NCBI GenBank assembly: GCA_902785925.1
Contig: CADAAI010000030.1
Span: forward strand, 1-52,821
Direction: 5' to 3'
Length of the DNA: 52,821 nt
From: an uncultured Bacteroidales bacterium
GTDB lineage: Bacteria > Bacteroidota > Bacteroidia > Bacteroidales > Muribaculaceae
The translations under genes and the position numbers were made by a program. Positions 24,939 to 33,435 of the stretch are shown here, piece after piece. Under the pieces are notes generated by a model. It saw only the letters and a program-made list of their open reading frames with translations. It searched no databases and was not told the origin of the DNA. Position 1 is the stretch's first letter. Each line of letters starts with the position of its first letter.

Positions 24939-27347
24939 ATGAAAAATATTATATTCAAGATAGCCTTGCTGGTGGCGATGGTCACCACTTCGCTAGCGAT
25001 GCAAGGACAGATTAAGATAAGTGGAACGGTGGTCGATGAGCAAGACCAACCGGTTGAGTTTGCCGCTGTGCGCATTAGTGGCACGATGCTTGGTGCGAAT
25101 ACCGACCTGAACGGCCGATACGAGATAACCGTACCGGCAAGGGATACCATCGAGGTGGTGTTTTCATGCATGGGATATAGCGACGTGAAGCGGCGACTCA
25201 TAAAACCAGTGAGCCCTATCACGCTCAGTCCTAAGATGTACAAAAAGACCATTGAACTCCAGGAGATTCAGGTCACCGAGTACAAGAAGCAGACCAACAC
25301 CATGCAGGACATTGATATCGAGCTTGCTAAAATGACTCCCAGCGCAAGTGGCAACACAGTGGAGAATGTGATTACCACTCAGGCTGGCGTTAGCAGCAAG
25401 AACGAGATGAGTGCGCAGTACATGGTGCGCGGTGGTACCTACGACGAGAATAGTGTCTACATCAATGGCATTGAGGTGTACCGTCCGCAATTGGTAACAA
25501 ATGGCCAACAGGAGGGATTGAGTATCATTAACGGTGACATGGTGCAGAAGGTGAACTTCTCGACAGGAGGTTTCAATGCCGAGTACAGCGACAAGATGTC
25601 GAGTGTGCTCGATATTACCTACAAGGAGCCCCAGGCATTTGAGGGGAGCCTCAGTGCGAGTCTGCAAGGAGGAACACTCACGTTGGGCCACAGTACTAAC
25701 AAGTTCTCGCAGATGTATGGTGTGCGCTACAAGCGCAATTCGTCTATGCTAGGATCTCTAGAGTCGAAAGGCGAGTACGATCCACAGTTCTTTGACTATC
25801 AGACCCACATTGTGTTCAAGCCCAGCAAGAAGTTCAAAGTGTCGCTGCTAGGCAACGTTTCGCTCAATGACTACCGCTTTACTCCTGCTAATCGCGAGAC
25901 CAGTTTCGGTACCTCGACCAACGCCAAATCGTTCCTTGTATATTTCGATGGTCAGGAAAAAGATAAGTTCCACACCTATTTTGGCGCTCTGCAATTCAAC
26001 TATAAGTTCAACGACAAGGGTACCGACCTCACACTCACCGGTAGCGCTTACCGCACCGACGAGCTTGTTGCCTACGACATTCACGGCGAGTATTGGCTCG
26101 ACCAGGCGGGTACTAGTGGCGATGAGGGCGTTGGTGGCGAGCTAGGTGTGGGCAAGTACCATGAGCATGCGCGCAACCGCCTGAAAATTAACGTATACAG
26201 CGCTTCGCTCAAGGGAAATATTGGACTTAATAATAACAACATTAGCTATGGAATCCAAATGCGTCATGATGTGTTCTACGAGCGCTCACGTGAGTGGCAA
26301 TGGCGCGATTCGGCAGGCTATTCTTTGCCTCACATTCCCAATGAGGTGAATGTCATCTATAACATGAGCTCCAACAACGACTTGAGCACCAACCGCTTCT
26401 CGGCATACGTTCAAGACACTTATCGCCTATATTCCGGTGCTGGAGCTTTTACATTTAATGTGGGTGTGCGCTATAGTTATTGGGACTTTAACAAAGAGTC
26501 GCTCATCTCGCCTCGATTCAGCATTGGTTATGTGCCAGAGCGCAATAACCGTTTCGCTCTGCGCTTGGCTGGAGGTCTTTATTATCAGTCGCCGTTCTAC
26601 AAGGAGTATCGCATCCAGTCGATGGATGATAACGGAAATTCGATCATCGTGCTTAACCGCGACATCAAGTCTCAACGCAGCATCCACGTGATACTAGGAG
26701 GTGACTACTCGTTCAGGGCGCTGAACCGTCCGTTCAAGCTCACCTCCGAGATTTACTATAAGAACTTGAGCAATATGATACCTTATGAGGTCGACAACCT
26801 CAAGTTGAGTTATAGCGGTGTGAACTCGTCGAAGGGATATATCGCAGGTATCGACTTCAAAATCTTCGGACAGTTTGTAGAGGGTACCGACTCGTGGATC
26901 AGCTTCTCGCTAATGAAGACTCAGGAAGAGCTTAACGGAGTGAAAGTTCCGCTGCCTACCGACCAGCGATATAGCGTGGCGATTTTCTTTACCGACTACT
27001 TCCCCAAGTTTCCACGCATCAAGTTCAGTCTGAAGGGTATCATAAGCGATGGTCTGCCCACAACGGCACCGCAACGCACCCGCGACCAAGGTTACTTCCG
27101 TCAGCCAGCTTATAAACGTGTGGACATAGGTTTGTCCTATATGCTCCTGGGCGAGGACCACAAGCCTTCGAGTGGATTCTTTAGCCACTTTAAGAGCATC
27201 TGGCTGGGACTTGACGTCTTTAACCTACTCGACATCAGCAACGTGAGCAGCTATTACTGGGTTACCGACGTGAACCGCATCCAGTATGCCGTGCCCAATT
27301 ACCTCACTCGCCGCCAGTTCAACGTGCGACTGCAGGTGAACTTCTAA
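24939..27347 (+). CDS. TonB-dependent outer-membrane receptor with a carboxypeptidase-regulatory-like domain
   Basis: 802 residues. A signal peptide precedes a CarboxypepD_reg-like beta domain (ISGTVVDEQDQPVEFAAVRI, about 28-110), then a plug domain (about 125-235; MVRGGTYDENSVYINGIEVY) and a 22-strand-type barrel that ends in a typical terminal strand (RRQFNVRLQVNF). It should take up a ligand across the outer membrane using TonB energy. It lacks the features of SusC (much shorter, no SusD next to it), so it belongs to the smaller 'carboxypeptidase-like regulatory domain' receptors of Bacteroidetes. The ligand is unknown. No clear -7 box is seen before the start. Confidence 0.88.
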   Translation: MKNIIFKIALLVAMVTTSLAMQGQIKISGTVVDEQDQPVEFAAVRISGTMLGANTDLNGRYEITVPARDTIEVVFSCMGYSDVKRRLIKPVSPITLSPKMYKKTIELQEIQVTEYKKQTNTMQDIDIELAKMTPSASGNTVENVITTQAGVSSKNEMSAQYMVRGGTYDENSVYINGIEVYRPQLVTNGQQEGLSIINGDMVQKVNFSTGGFNAEYSDKMSSVLDITYKEPQAFEGSLSASLQGGTLTLGHSTNKFSQMYGVRYKRNSSMLGSLESKGEYDPQFFDYQTHIVFKPSKKFKVSLLGNVSLNDYRFTPANRETSFGTSTNAKSFLVYFDGQEKDKFHTYFGALQFNYKFNDKGTDLTLTGSAYRTDELVAYDIHGEYWLDQAGTSGDEGVGGELGVGKYHEHARNRLKINVYSASLKGNIGLNNNNISYGIQMRHDVFYERSREWQWRDSAGYSLPHIPNEVNVIYNMSSNNDLSTNRFSAYVQDTYRLYSGAGAFTFNVGVRYSYWDFNKESLISPRFSIGYVPERNNRFALRLAGGLYYQSPFYKEYRIQSMDDNGNSIIVLNRDIKSQRSIHVILGGDYSFRALNRPFKLTSEIYYKNLSNMIPYEVDNLKLSYSGVNSSKGYIAGIDFKIFGQFVEGTDSWISFSLMKTQEELNGVKVPLPTDQRYSVAIFFTDYFPKFPRIKFSLKGIISDGLPTTAPQRTRDQGYFRQPAYKRVDIGLSYMLLGEDHKPSSGFFSHFKSIWLGLDVFNLLDISNVSSYYWVTDVNRIQYAVPNYLTRRQFNVRLQVNF

Positions 27348-27352
27348 AAAAA

Positions 27353-27381
27353 TACAGCAAAAATGCATGTTTATTGCTGTA
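27353..27381. other. Hairpin between the TonB receptor and ROK genes
   Basis: Perfect 8-bp inverted repeat TACAGCAA (27353-27360) / TTGCTGTA (27374-27381) starting 5 bases past the receptor stop. The T-run is on the minus strand side, so it is a poor terminator for the plus-strand gene; it may be an operator or mRNA 3' stabiliser. Confidence 0.45.
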
Positions 27382-27388
27382 AAATAAC

Positions 27389-27396
27389 TAACTTTG
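27389..27396 (+). promoter_or_regulatory. -7 element of the ROK kinase gene
   Basis: TAACTTTG followed by a 54-base leader to the ATG at 27451. The -33 region (TGTTTA at about 27368) is weak and lies in the loop of the preceding hairpin. Confidence 0.55.
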
Positions 27397-27450
27397 TGCA
27401 GAATAAAAATAAAAAAATAAAAACATTAACGCGTTAAATCTGTAAACATT

Positions 27451-28413
27451 ATGAAACCGTATGTAATTGGTATTGACATGGGCGGCACCAACACCGCTTT
27501 TGGAATCGTGGATGCACGTGGCACAGTTATCGCCAGTAGCTCCATCAAGACTGGAAAGCACTCGAAGATTGAAGACTACATCGACGAGCTCTACACCGAG
27601 ATTAGCCGTATTATCGTGGCAAACGATGCCGAAGGTAAAATCAACGGCATTGGTATTGGCGCTCCCAACGCCAACTATTTTACTGGTGTGATAGAAGACG
27701 GTGTTAACTTGCCTTGGCCCACTCCAATACCCCTGGCCGACCTCATCACCGAAAAGTTTGGCATTCCTTGCCTTATCACCAACGACGCCAACGCTGCTGC
27801 AATTGGAGAAATGACCTATGGTGCAGCTCGTGGTCTCAAGGATTTCATCATGATTACCCTTGGAACAGGCGTTGGTAGCGGTATCGTTGTTAACGGACAA
27901 ATGGTTTATGGTCACGACGGTTTTGCCGGTGAGCTTGGTCACGTTATCATGAAGCGCAACAATGGACGCGTGTGTGGTTGTGGTCGCACTGGCTGCCTTG
28001 AAGCTTATTGCTCGGCTACAGGCGTAGCACGTACAGCCCGTGAGTTCCTCGAAATTCGTGACGAGGACTCTTTGCTTCGTGAATATGACATTGAAAACAT
28101 CACATCTAAAGACGTGTATGACTGTGCTGTGAAGGGCGACAAGTTGGCTCTCGACATCTTCAACTACACAGGCACTATCCTGGGTGAGGCACTTGCCGAC
28201 TTTGTTACATTCTCGAGCCCTGAGGCATTCGTTATCTTTGGCGGATTGACCAAGAGTGGCGATTACATCATGAACCCAATTCGTGAGGCTTTTGACAAGA
28301 ACATCATGAAGGTGTTCAAGGGCAAGGTTAAGATTCTCATCAGCGAGCTCAAGGAGAGCGACGCTGCAGTACTTGGCGCATCGGCCCTCGGCTGGGAAAT
28401 AAAAGAAGACTAA
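27451..28413 (+). CDS. ROK-family sugar kinase (glucokinase-like)
   Basis: 320 residues. The phosphate-binding motif GIDMGGTNTAFGIVD is near the N-terminus. The adenosine/sugar region LITNDANAAAIGE and MITLGTGVGSGIVVNG follow. The ROK zinc site is visible as GELGHV (His164) with CGCGRTGC (Cys175, Cys177 and Cys182), which marks a kinase rather than a NagC-type repressor; no DNA-binding helix-turn-helix precedes it. The likely substrate is glucose or a related hexose; N-acetyl sugars are also possible. It appears monocistronic, with a promoter before and two hairpins after it. Confidence 0.9.
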   Translation: MKPYVIGIDMGGTNTAFGIVDARGTVIASSSIKTGKHSKIEDYIDELYTEISRIIVANDAEGKINGIGIGAPNANYFTGVIEDGVNLPWPTPIPLADLITEKFGIPCLITNDANAAAIGEMTYGAARGLKDFIMITLGTGVGSGIVVNGQMVYGHDGFAGELGHVIMKRNNGRVCGCGRTGCLEAYCSATGVARTAREFLEIRDEDSLLREYDIENITSKDVYDCAVKGDKLALDIFNYTGTILGEALADFVTFSSPEAFVIFGGLTKSGDYIMNPIREAFDKNIMKVFKGKVKILISELKESDAAVLGASALGWEIKED

Positions 28414-28418
28414 ACTTG

Positions 28419-28490
28419 GTGTCAATTCTTTGACACAATTGCTATAACATGTCATTGATTGGGGTTGCCTAGTGTGACCCCAATTTAATA
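28419..28490 (+). terminator. Two hairpins after the ROK gene
   Basis: First, GTGTCAA / TTGACAC (28419-28425 with 28430-28436, loop TTCT), with no T-run. Second, ATTGGGGT / ACCCCAAT (28458-28465 with 28477-28484), followed by TTAATAAAT. The pair probably ends the ROK transcript. Confidence 0.55.
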
Positions 28491-28500
28491 AATATTTGAT

Positions 28501-29289
28501 TTGAAAAAGGTGGTTTTATACACATTGGGATTGGTGGTGCTGCTTGCTATGGCGCTGCTGCTCTATTTGCGTGCCAATGAGCCCAATGTGCCTGAGCGTA
28601 CTATCATTGCCCATGCTGGCGGTAACATAGACTCGCTCGAATATACCAACAGCCGTGAGGCTGTTGAGCATGCCATTGCTGGCGGTGTGAAATTCATAGA
28701 GCTTGACATCGTTATCTCACCTGAGGGCGAGCCACTGGCGTTTCACTCAAGTGAAGATATGATTGATACCATTTACTCCTGCGACCCTCCGCACATGAGC
28801 GAGTTCACAGCTGCTCCGCTACGTGGTAAAAACGGCAAAACCTACACTCCGCTCACATGGCGTGAAATCAACGAGATTTTTCTAGCGCATCCCGATGTCA
28901 CATTTGTGGTTGACAAGACCGATGATCCTGTTGTGCTTGAAAAATTCTTCCCTAAGCTTAAGGATAGAATGGTGGTTGAGTGCTTTTCGATGGATCGTTA
29001 CCGTGAGGTGAAGTACGCAGGTTTCAAGGAGGCGATGCTTAATGAGGATGCAGTGAGTCCTTGCGCTGTGATAATGCAGGATATTAAACATCTGTTCAAC
29101 AGCGACGAGCCCCGTGTAAACATGATAGCCATTGGACGCAAGACCTACATTAACGATAGGTCAATGCGCCGATTCATCAAGTTGTGCAACATCCCAATGG
29201 CTATGTGGAGCGCAACTGATCAAAAGCGTGCCGATGAGATGTTCGACGACATGTCAACACTTCGCATGGTGTATGCCAACGAACTTTAA
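28501..29289 (+). CDS. Glycerophosphodiester phosphodiesterase-like membrane-anchored protein
   Basis: 262 residues. A TTG at 28501 gives a natural start (MKKVVLYTLGLVVLLAMALL), an uncleaved or signal helix that places the domain outside the cytoplasm. The GDPD fold is seen as IIAHAGGNIDSLEYTNSREA, then VKFIELDIVISPEG and AFHS: the metal-binding Glu-x-Asp and the catalytic His positions are present, though the first motif is HAGG...EYTN rather than the classic HRG...PENT. The barrel later reads TFVVDKTDDP and VECFSMDRYREVKYAG. It might cleave a glycerophosphodiester or a related compound. Its 3' end is 8 bases from the convergent truA gene. Confidence 0.75.
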   Translation: MKKVVLYTLGLVVLLAMALLLYLRANEPNVPERTIIAHAGGNIDSLEYTNSREAVEHAIAGGVKFIELDIVISPEGEPLAFHSSEDMIDTIYSCDPPHMSEFTAAPLRGKNGKTYTPLTWREINEIFLAHPDVTFVVDKTDDPVVLEKFFPKLKDRMVVECFSMDRYREVKYAGFKEAMLNEDAVSPCAVIMQDIKHLFNSDEPRVNMIAIGRKTYINDRSMRRFIKLCNIPMAMWSATDQKRADEMFDDMSTLRMVYANEL

Positions 29290-29297
29290 TTCTCTTC

Positions 29298-30053
29298 TCA
29301 GAGATAAGGATACTTTATGTCCCACAGGTAAAGCGCGTGGGCGGGCATTGATGTGCCGGCTGCACAACGGTCTTTTTTCTCAATGATGTGACAGAAATCC
29401 TCTACGGTAATTTTGTGCATTCCCACATCTACGAGGGTTCCCACAATTGCGCGCACCATGTTGCGCAGGAAACGGTCGGCAGTGATGGTAAACACCCACT
29501 GCTCCACGTTGTTATCGATGCTCTCGCAGCGTTGCCAATGCGCTTCGGTGATGTGGCAGTTATTGGTCTTTACATCGGTGTGGAGCTTGCTGAATGAGGT
29601 AAAATCTTCATAGTCGAGCAGTCGTTTTGCCGCTTCGTTCATTAATTCGAAGTCAAGCTTGGGGTTGCACTGCCAGCTTGTGGCACGTAGCAGTGGCGAC
29701 TTGCCAGTGTGGGCATAGTAATGATAGGTGCGGCTAGTCGCGTCAAATCGAGCATGTGCCGTGTCGTCCACTGGTATAATTTCATAGATGGCGATATCGG
29801 AAGGCAGAATGCCGTTTAGACTTCGCGCAAGCAGACTCAAGTCAGCTACTGGCTCGTCGGTATCGAAATGGGCATACATAGTAGTCGCGTTCACGCCCGC
29901 ATCGGTGCGACCAGCACCTGTGATTGGCGTGTCGTGACGGAGCACCATTGCGAGCGCCTTTTCGATGGTCTCTTGCACGCTCACATCGTGTGGCTGCACT
30001 TGCCAGCCATGGTAGGCTACTCCTTGATATGACAATTTAAGGAAATACCTCAT
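29298..30053 (-). CDS. truA: tRNA pseudouridine(38-40) synthase
   Basis: 251 residues, normal for the family. It turns uridines 38-40 of the anticodon stem-loop into pseudouridine. The catalytic Asp51 sits in GAGRTDAGVNA, and the start MRYFLKLSYQGVAYHGWQVQ plus the later RFLRNMVRAIVGTLVDVG are TruA signatures. It begins 1 base after the stop of the esterase gene, so it is translated from the same message. Confidence 0.96.
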   Translation of the reverse strand: MRYFLKLSYQGVAYHGWQVQPHDVSVQETIEKALAMVLRHDTPITGAGRTDAGVNATTMYAHFDTDEPVADLSLLARSLNGILPSDIAIYEIIPVDDTAHARFDATSRTYHYYAHTGKSPLLRATSWQCNPKLDFELMNEAAKRLLDYEDFTSFSKLHTDVKTNNCHITEAHWQRCESIDNNVEQWVFTITADRFLRNMVRAIVGTLVDVGMHKITVEDFCHIIEKKDRCAAGTSMPAHALYLWDIKYPYL

Positions 30054-30054
30054 T

Positions 30055-30978
30055 TTATTTCTTCAATAAGAACATGAATGGCACGTGCAATCGTTCGGCC
30101 CAGAAAGTTTCCATGTGTTTGTGACCTTCATAGAGGTAATAAACAAAATGTGCGCTATCCCATCCTAAACCGCTGATTACTGCGTTCAGCTTATTCTGAT
30201 AAGGACGATAGGTGTCATCTAGTTCAACAGTACCACCATCCATATATAGCAAACAACTATTTGGCTTGGGTAAGTTTTCCTTCACAAATAGGCGTAGTCC
30301 TTCTGACCAATATTCACTCTTGAACTTGGGGTCGAAAAAGTTCATCGACAGATGAGTGGACATACAAACCGCGCCACCAAAGACCTCAGGATAATTACAC
30401 AATGCATAAAGCGAAATAAGTCCACCCATGCTTGAGCCCATCACGAAGGTGTGCTCACGCGATGTAAGAGGCTTGTAATGGTTGTCGATAAATGGTTTCA
30501 CTTCCTCAACGAGAAAACGCAGGTATTCGTCACCCTTGTAGACGCTGACGTCAACGTCCTTGCGTTGCTCTTCAGGCACATACTTGTAGCATAGGGTAGG
30601 GAAGTAGTCGTTAAGTCTATTCTGGGTGTTGTCGACACCCACCACGATGCATCGCCTGATTTTGCCTTCGGCAATTAGACGTCCCATCACCTCATCGACT
30701 TGCCATTCTTGCTTGTTCCAAGTGGTTGTGGCGTCGAAAAGCATCTGCCCGTCGTGCATGTAGAGCACGTCGCAAGGCTCTCCCAGGGTGTAACCCTCGG
30801 GAAGCCATACTGTTACATTGCGGCTGGTTATATACTGTGACTTAAAGTCGGGATAAAACTCCAATGTGCCCGAGCTAACTCGCTGGGTGGGTTGAGATGG
30901 TTCTTGAGTTGGCAGTTGAGCCATTGCAAACATGGAACTCATTAAAGTTGCAATAATAGCGAAAAACTTGGTTTTCAT
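30055..30978 (-). CDS. Secreted alpha/beta-hydrolase of the esterase D / Fes type
   Basis: 307 residues from the ATG at 30978, which begins a clean signal peptide (MKTKFFAIIATLMSSMFAMA); an ATG eight codons upstream lies close to the promoter and is less likely. The nucleophile elbow is GSSMGGLISLYAL (G-x-S-x-G), the oxyanion region VWLPEGYTLGEPCDVLYMHD is typical of the putative-esterase family (PF00756), and EGHKHMETFW holds the catalytic His. Related proteins open siderophore esters, feruloyl or acetyl esters, or act as mycolyltransferase-like folds; the substrate is not defined. truA follows at once. Confidence 0.88.
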   Translation of the reverse strand: MKTKFFAIIATLMSSMFAMAQLPTQEPSQPTQRVSSGTLEFYPDFKSQYITSRNVTVWLPEGYTLGEPCDVLYMHDGQMLFDATTTWNKQEWQVDEVMGRLIAEGKIRRCIVVGVDNTQNRLNDYFPTLCYKYVPEEQRKDVDVSVYKGDEYLRFLVEEVKPFIDNHYKPLTSREHTFVMGSSMGGLISLYALCNYPEVFGGAVCMSTHLSMNFFDPKFKSEYWSEGLRLFVKENLPKPNSCLLYMDGGTVELDDTYRPYQNKLNAVISGLGWDSAHFVYYLYEGHKHMETFWAERLHVPFMFLLKK

Positions 30979-30999
30979 AGTTTTTGAATTTATTTCTTG

Positions 31000-31007
31000 C
31001 AAAGATA
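31000..31007 (-). promoter_or_regulatory. -7 element of the esterase-truA unit
   Basis: TATCTTTG on the minus strand, 21 bases before the ATG at 30978. The place for the -33 box is taken up by an AACTAA-type repeat, so the promoter may be weak or activator-driven. Confidence 0.6.
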
Positions 31008-31045
31008 GTAAATAGTTGTTAGTTATTAGTGTTAGTTGTTAGTTT
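31008..31045. repeat. AACTAAC-type repeat upstream of the esterase promoter
   Basis: Minus-strand reading: AACTAAC-AACTAAC-ACTAAT-AACTAAC-AACTAT. Same unit as at 41732-41789 and in the same orientation to the gene that follows. Confidence 0.6.
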
Positions 31046-31107
31046 TTTTTGAAATCATTTCTAGCATGCTACTTCTAACTTGGATTGTGGCTGGTCATTG
31101 GTGAGTT

Positions 31108-31139
31108 TTTGGTGAAATGCGGATTTTTGTGTAATTTTG
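31108..31139 (+). promoter_or_regulatory. Promoter of the DUF4286-ruvC operon
   Basis: TTTG at 31108-31111, 20 bases, TAATTTTG at 31132-31139. The ATG at 31145 is 5 bases beyond, so the leader is almost absent. Confidence 0.75.
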
Positions 31140-31144
31140 CAGTG

Positions 31145-31450
31145 ATGATAGTTTGTAACACGACATATCATGTTGATTGTGACATCAGCGGCGAGTTCCT
31201 AGACTGGATGCGCGAGTATTATGTGCCACAGGCTGTGGCTAGAGGCATGGTGCGCGAACCTCGCCTGATGCGTTTGATGGGGCACAACGAGGGTGGAGCT
31301 TGCTTTGCGTTGCAGTTGCAGGCATCGACCCTTGGTGAGCTTCAGCGGTGGAATCAAGTTGTGGGCAAAGGGCTCCATGAGCAACTCACCGAGCGTTTTG
31401 GCGACAAAGTTGCCGGTTTCACTACATTTATGGAGAATATCGACTTGTAG
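31145..31450 (+). CDS. DUF4286-family small protein
   Basis: 101 residues from the ATG at 31145; an upstream ATG at 31085 is excluded because the promoter lies between. The sequence [20 protein letters not shown], then [20 protein letters not shown], matches the DUF4286 family, a single small alpha/beta (ferredoxin-like) domain found widely in Bacteroidetes. No catalytic motif is visible and the role is unknown. The gene ends 2 bases before ruvC, an arrangement that suggests a shared message and perhaps a link to DNA repair or just a housekeeping cluster. Confidence 0.85.
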   Translation: MIVCNTTYHVDCDISGEFLDWMREYYVPQAVARGMVREPRLMRLMGHNEGGACFALQLQASTLGELQRWNQVVGKGLHEQLTERFGDKVAGFTTFMENIDL

Positions 31451-31452
31451 CA

Positions 31453-32025
31453 ATGGAGAATAAAGACTTCGATAAGATAATTATAGGCATTGACCCTGGC
31501 ACTAATGTGATGGGCTATGGCTTGCTTGGCATCTTCGACGGTAACCCCTCTCTTATTGCTATGGGTGTGATTCAGCTTAGTAAGATTGAAGACCACTACA
31601 TGAGATTGCGCCGCATCTATGATCGAGTGTTAAGTTTGGTTGAGGACTTTCTGCCTGACGAGATGGCGATAGAGGCGCCGTTCTATGGAAAAAATGTTCA
31701 GTCGATGCTTAAACTTGGCCGTGCTCAAGGTGTGGCGATGGCTGCCGCGCTAGGGCGCCAGGTTCCCATTGCTGAGTATGAGCCTCGCAAGATAAAAATG
31801 GCAATTACGGGCAATGGTGCTGCCAGCAAGGAGCAAGTGGCAATGATGCTGCAGCGTCAGCTCAACATCTCGTCCGACGATATGCCCCGCCTGCTCGATG
31901 CTACCGATGCTTTGGCAGCCGCTCTGTGCCACTTTTATGAAAGCAAGAAACCCATATCAAGTGGCGGTGCAAAATCCTGGAAAGACTTTATAAAGAAAAA
32001 TCCCGACCGAATAGTAAATACATAA
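31453..32025 (+). CDS. ruvC: Crossover junction endodeoxyribonuclease RuvC
   Basis: 190 residues. It cuts Holliday junctions as a dimer together with RuvAB. The acidic site is complete: Asp14 in [14 protein letters not shown], Glu in [11 protein letters not shown], and the paired Asp in [13 protein letters not shown]. The protein has the normal length with a short basic C-terminal tail ([14 protein letters not shown]). It is translated 2 bases after the DUF4286 gene. Confidence 0.96.
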   Translation: MENKDFDKIIIGIDPGTNVMGYGLLGIFDGNPSLIAMGVIQLSKIEDHYMRLRRIYDRVLSLVEDFLPDEMAIEAPFYGKNVQSMLKLGRAQGVAMAAALGRQVPIAEYEPRKIKMAITGNGAASKEQVAMMLQRQLNISSDDMPRLLDATDALAAALCHFYESKKPISSGGAKSWKDFIKKNPDRIVNT

Positions 32026-32094
32026 AGCAATCTGTGGCGCATGCGATGCGTCACATTTTTTATATATAAAAGGGAAAGTTGATGTAGGGATACA

Positions 32095-32197
32095 AAAAAA
32101 GGGTAAGAAGACTACATCGCGCCGCTACAACCTGTTACCCTTGCTTCGGTCAAGACCTGGGGGATTGGCAGGGAGCTGGCCGTGTAGGACGTTACTG
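32095..32197 (-). ncRNA. ffs: Signal recognition particle RNA (4.5S type)
   Basis: On the minus strand the RNA contains CCAGGTC...CCGAAGCAAGG, which matches the conserved SRP domain IV (5' side CAGGUC, 3' side GAAGCA) bound by Ffh. The flanks close the hairpin: CTACA near the 5' end pairs with TGTAG near the 3' end, with GGCC and GGC pairs beside it. The 3' end runs CTTACCC followed by seven Ts (32094-32100). The -7 box is imperfect (AAAATTTG at 32206-32199). The apical loop is not GNRA. About 95-100 nt long, no Alu domain. The partner gene ffh is at 40411. Ends are approximate. Confidence 0.8.
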
Positions 32198-32260
32198 GCA
32201 AATTTTTTTCATTTTTTTATAGATTGGCTGCCATTCCAGAACGCCCCAACCATTTCTAGG

Positions 32261-33181
32261 TCATACCTTGTTGAGGTCGATAGTCATGCCTTCCATAGCA
32301 AGCATGGTTGCTGGAAATTCCTCTTGGGCTTGGCGCAATAGGACTGTCTCGTCCATGTATCGGTTGCTGTAGTGGCCTATGATAAGCCGTCTTACTCCAG
32401 CTTCTCGAGCCACAACTGCCGCATGGCGTGCTGTACTGTGGTAGCGCTTGACGGCATTCTTTAGGTTCTCGTCGCCATAGGTGGCCTCGTGATAAATCCA
32501 GTCGACTCCCTGCACTGCGTTTATCACTCGCTTGGAGTATTTGGTGTCGCTGCAGAAGGCATAGGATATTGAGGGGTCGGCATCGGTGGTTAGCTCAGTG
32601 TTGGGAATCACAACTCCCTGTGGTGTGACGTAATCCTTTCCTAGTCTGAGGCTGTTCATGGCATGCTGTGGCACATCATGCTGCTTGCAGGCGTCGGCAT
32701 TGATGTGGCGCTGTTTTGGCTTCTCCCTGAAAAGGAAACCCACGCATGGCACTCGGTGGTTGACTGGGAACGAGGTGACCGTGATGGCATCGTCCTCATA
32801 TATTACTGCTTTGCGGGTGTCAATGATGTTGAACTTTAGCTCAAATGGGCGCTCGCGACAAAAGAAGTCAAGCATGCGCCCGAAGAGTTCGGCTCCTTCC
32901 TTGAAGATGTGCACGGTGAGGGTGCCGCCCTTTCCTTGAAGCGCCATAGTGGAAATGAGTCCCAATAGCCCAAAGCAATGATCGCCATGCAAATGGCTGA
33001 TAAAGATGTGGTTCAGGCGTGAGAACTTGAGGTGCATGCGTCGCATCTCGAGTTGCGCTCCCTCACCGCAGTCAATCATCATTAGATGGCCTCGCACGTT
33101 TAGAATTTGGCACGAAGGCAAGTGGCGTAGGGTAGAGGTTGCCGATCCACATCCCAGTATGTTTAAGTCAAAAGCTGTCAT
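32261..33181 (-). CDS. rnz: Ribonuclease Z (tRNA 3' endonuclease)
   Basis: 306 residues, the short bacterial form. The metallo-beta-lactamase motif is FISHLHGDHCFGL (HLHGDH at 63-68), followed by YHEATYGDE and the C-terminal IGHYSNRY with further metal His residues. FCSDTKY supplies the bridging Asp. It removes 3' trailers from tRNA precursors that lack encoded CCA. A -7 box (TATCTTTG, minus 33218-33211) lies 29 bases upstream of the start. Its 3' end is about 60 bases from the 5' end of the SRP RNA on the same strand. Confidence 0.94.
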   Translation of the reverse strand: MTAFDLNILGCGSATSTLRHLPSCQILNVRGHLMMIDCGEGAQLEMRRMHLKFSRLNHIFISHLHGDHCFGLLGLISTMALQGKGGTLTVHIFKEGAELFGRMLDFFCRERPFELKFNIIDTRKAVIYEDDAITVTSFPVNHRVPCVGFLFREKPKQRHINADACKQHDVPQHAMNSLRLGKDYVTPQGVVIPNTELTTDADPSISYAFCSDTKYSKRVINAVQGVDWIYHEATYGDENLKNAVKRYHSTARHAAVVAREAGVRRLIIGHYSNRYMDETVLLRQAQEEFPATMLAMEGMTIDLNKV

Positions 33182-33210
33182 TTTGAGTTGAGTTTCAGGG
33201 CACGAAGTTA

Positions 33211-33218
33211 CAAAGATA
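33211..33218 (-). promoter_or_regulatory. -7 element of rnz
   Basis: TATCTTTG on the minus strand, 29 bases before the rnz start; no good -33 box at the standard distance. Confidence 0.55.
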
Positions 33219-33326
33219 AATTGTTATTGCCAAGAGAGAGGACTTCAGTTTTTCGTGAGAATGCGACAAATGAATTTGTTGTGCCCCAAAAAATGTTAAA
33301 TTCATCATTTTTTCCCAATAAATATG

Positions 33327-33357
33327 TTGCATGATTATTGATGTGATTGTATATTTG
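33327..33357 (+). promoter_or_regulatory. Promoter of a candidate small RNA
   Basis: TTG at 33327-33329, 20 bases, TATATTTG at 33350-33357. No protein gene follows within 600 bases; instead a terminator appears at 33398-33435. Confidence 0.65.
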
Positions 33358-33362
33358 CACCA

Positions 33363-33435
33363 AGTTTTTTCATAGGATTAGATTTTTAAGGTTTACTTTA
33401 TGCGGCTGTTGAGAAACACCTGCATAATTTTTTTT
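33363..33435 (+). ncRNA. Candidate small RNA of about 73 nt
   Basis: The unit runs from the promoter at 33327-33357 to an excellent intrinsic terminator: stem TTATGCGG / CCTGCATAA (one G-U pair) plus TGTT / AACA with a GAGA loop, then eight Ts at 33428-33435. The 5' part (about 35 nt) is unstructured and U-rich, as seen in base-pairing regulatory RNAs. A 23-codon frame at 33400-33471 (MRLLRNTCIIFFVPLLN...) overlaps the terminator and is probably chance. No known RNA family is recognised. Confidence 0.5.
33398..33435 (+). terminator. Intrinsic terminator of the candidate small RNA
   Basis: An 8-bp stem, one mismatch, a 4-bp stem with a GAGA tetraloop, then an eight-T run. Confidence 0.75.

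Noticed and set aside
27388..28455. 355-residue minus-strand frame opposite the ROK kinase
   Set aside because: Shadow of a gene with clear motifs; the antisense protein is rich in Cys/His/Val in a way expected from complementing biased codons.
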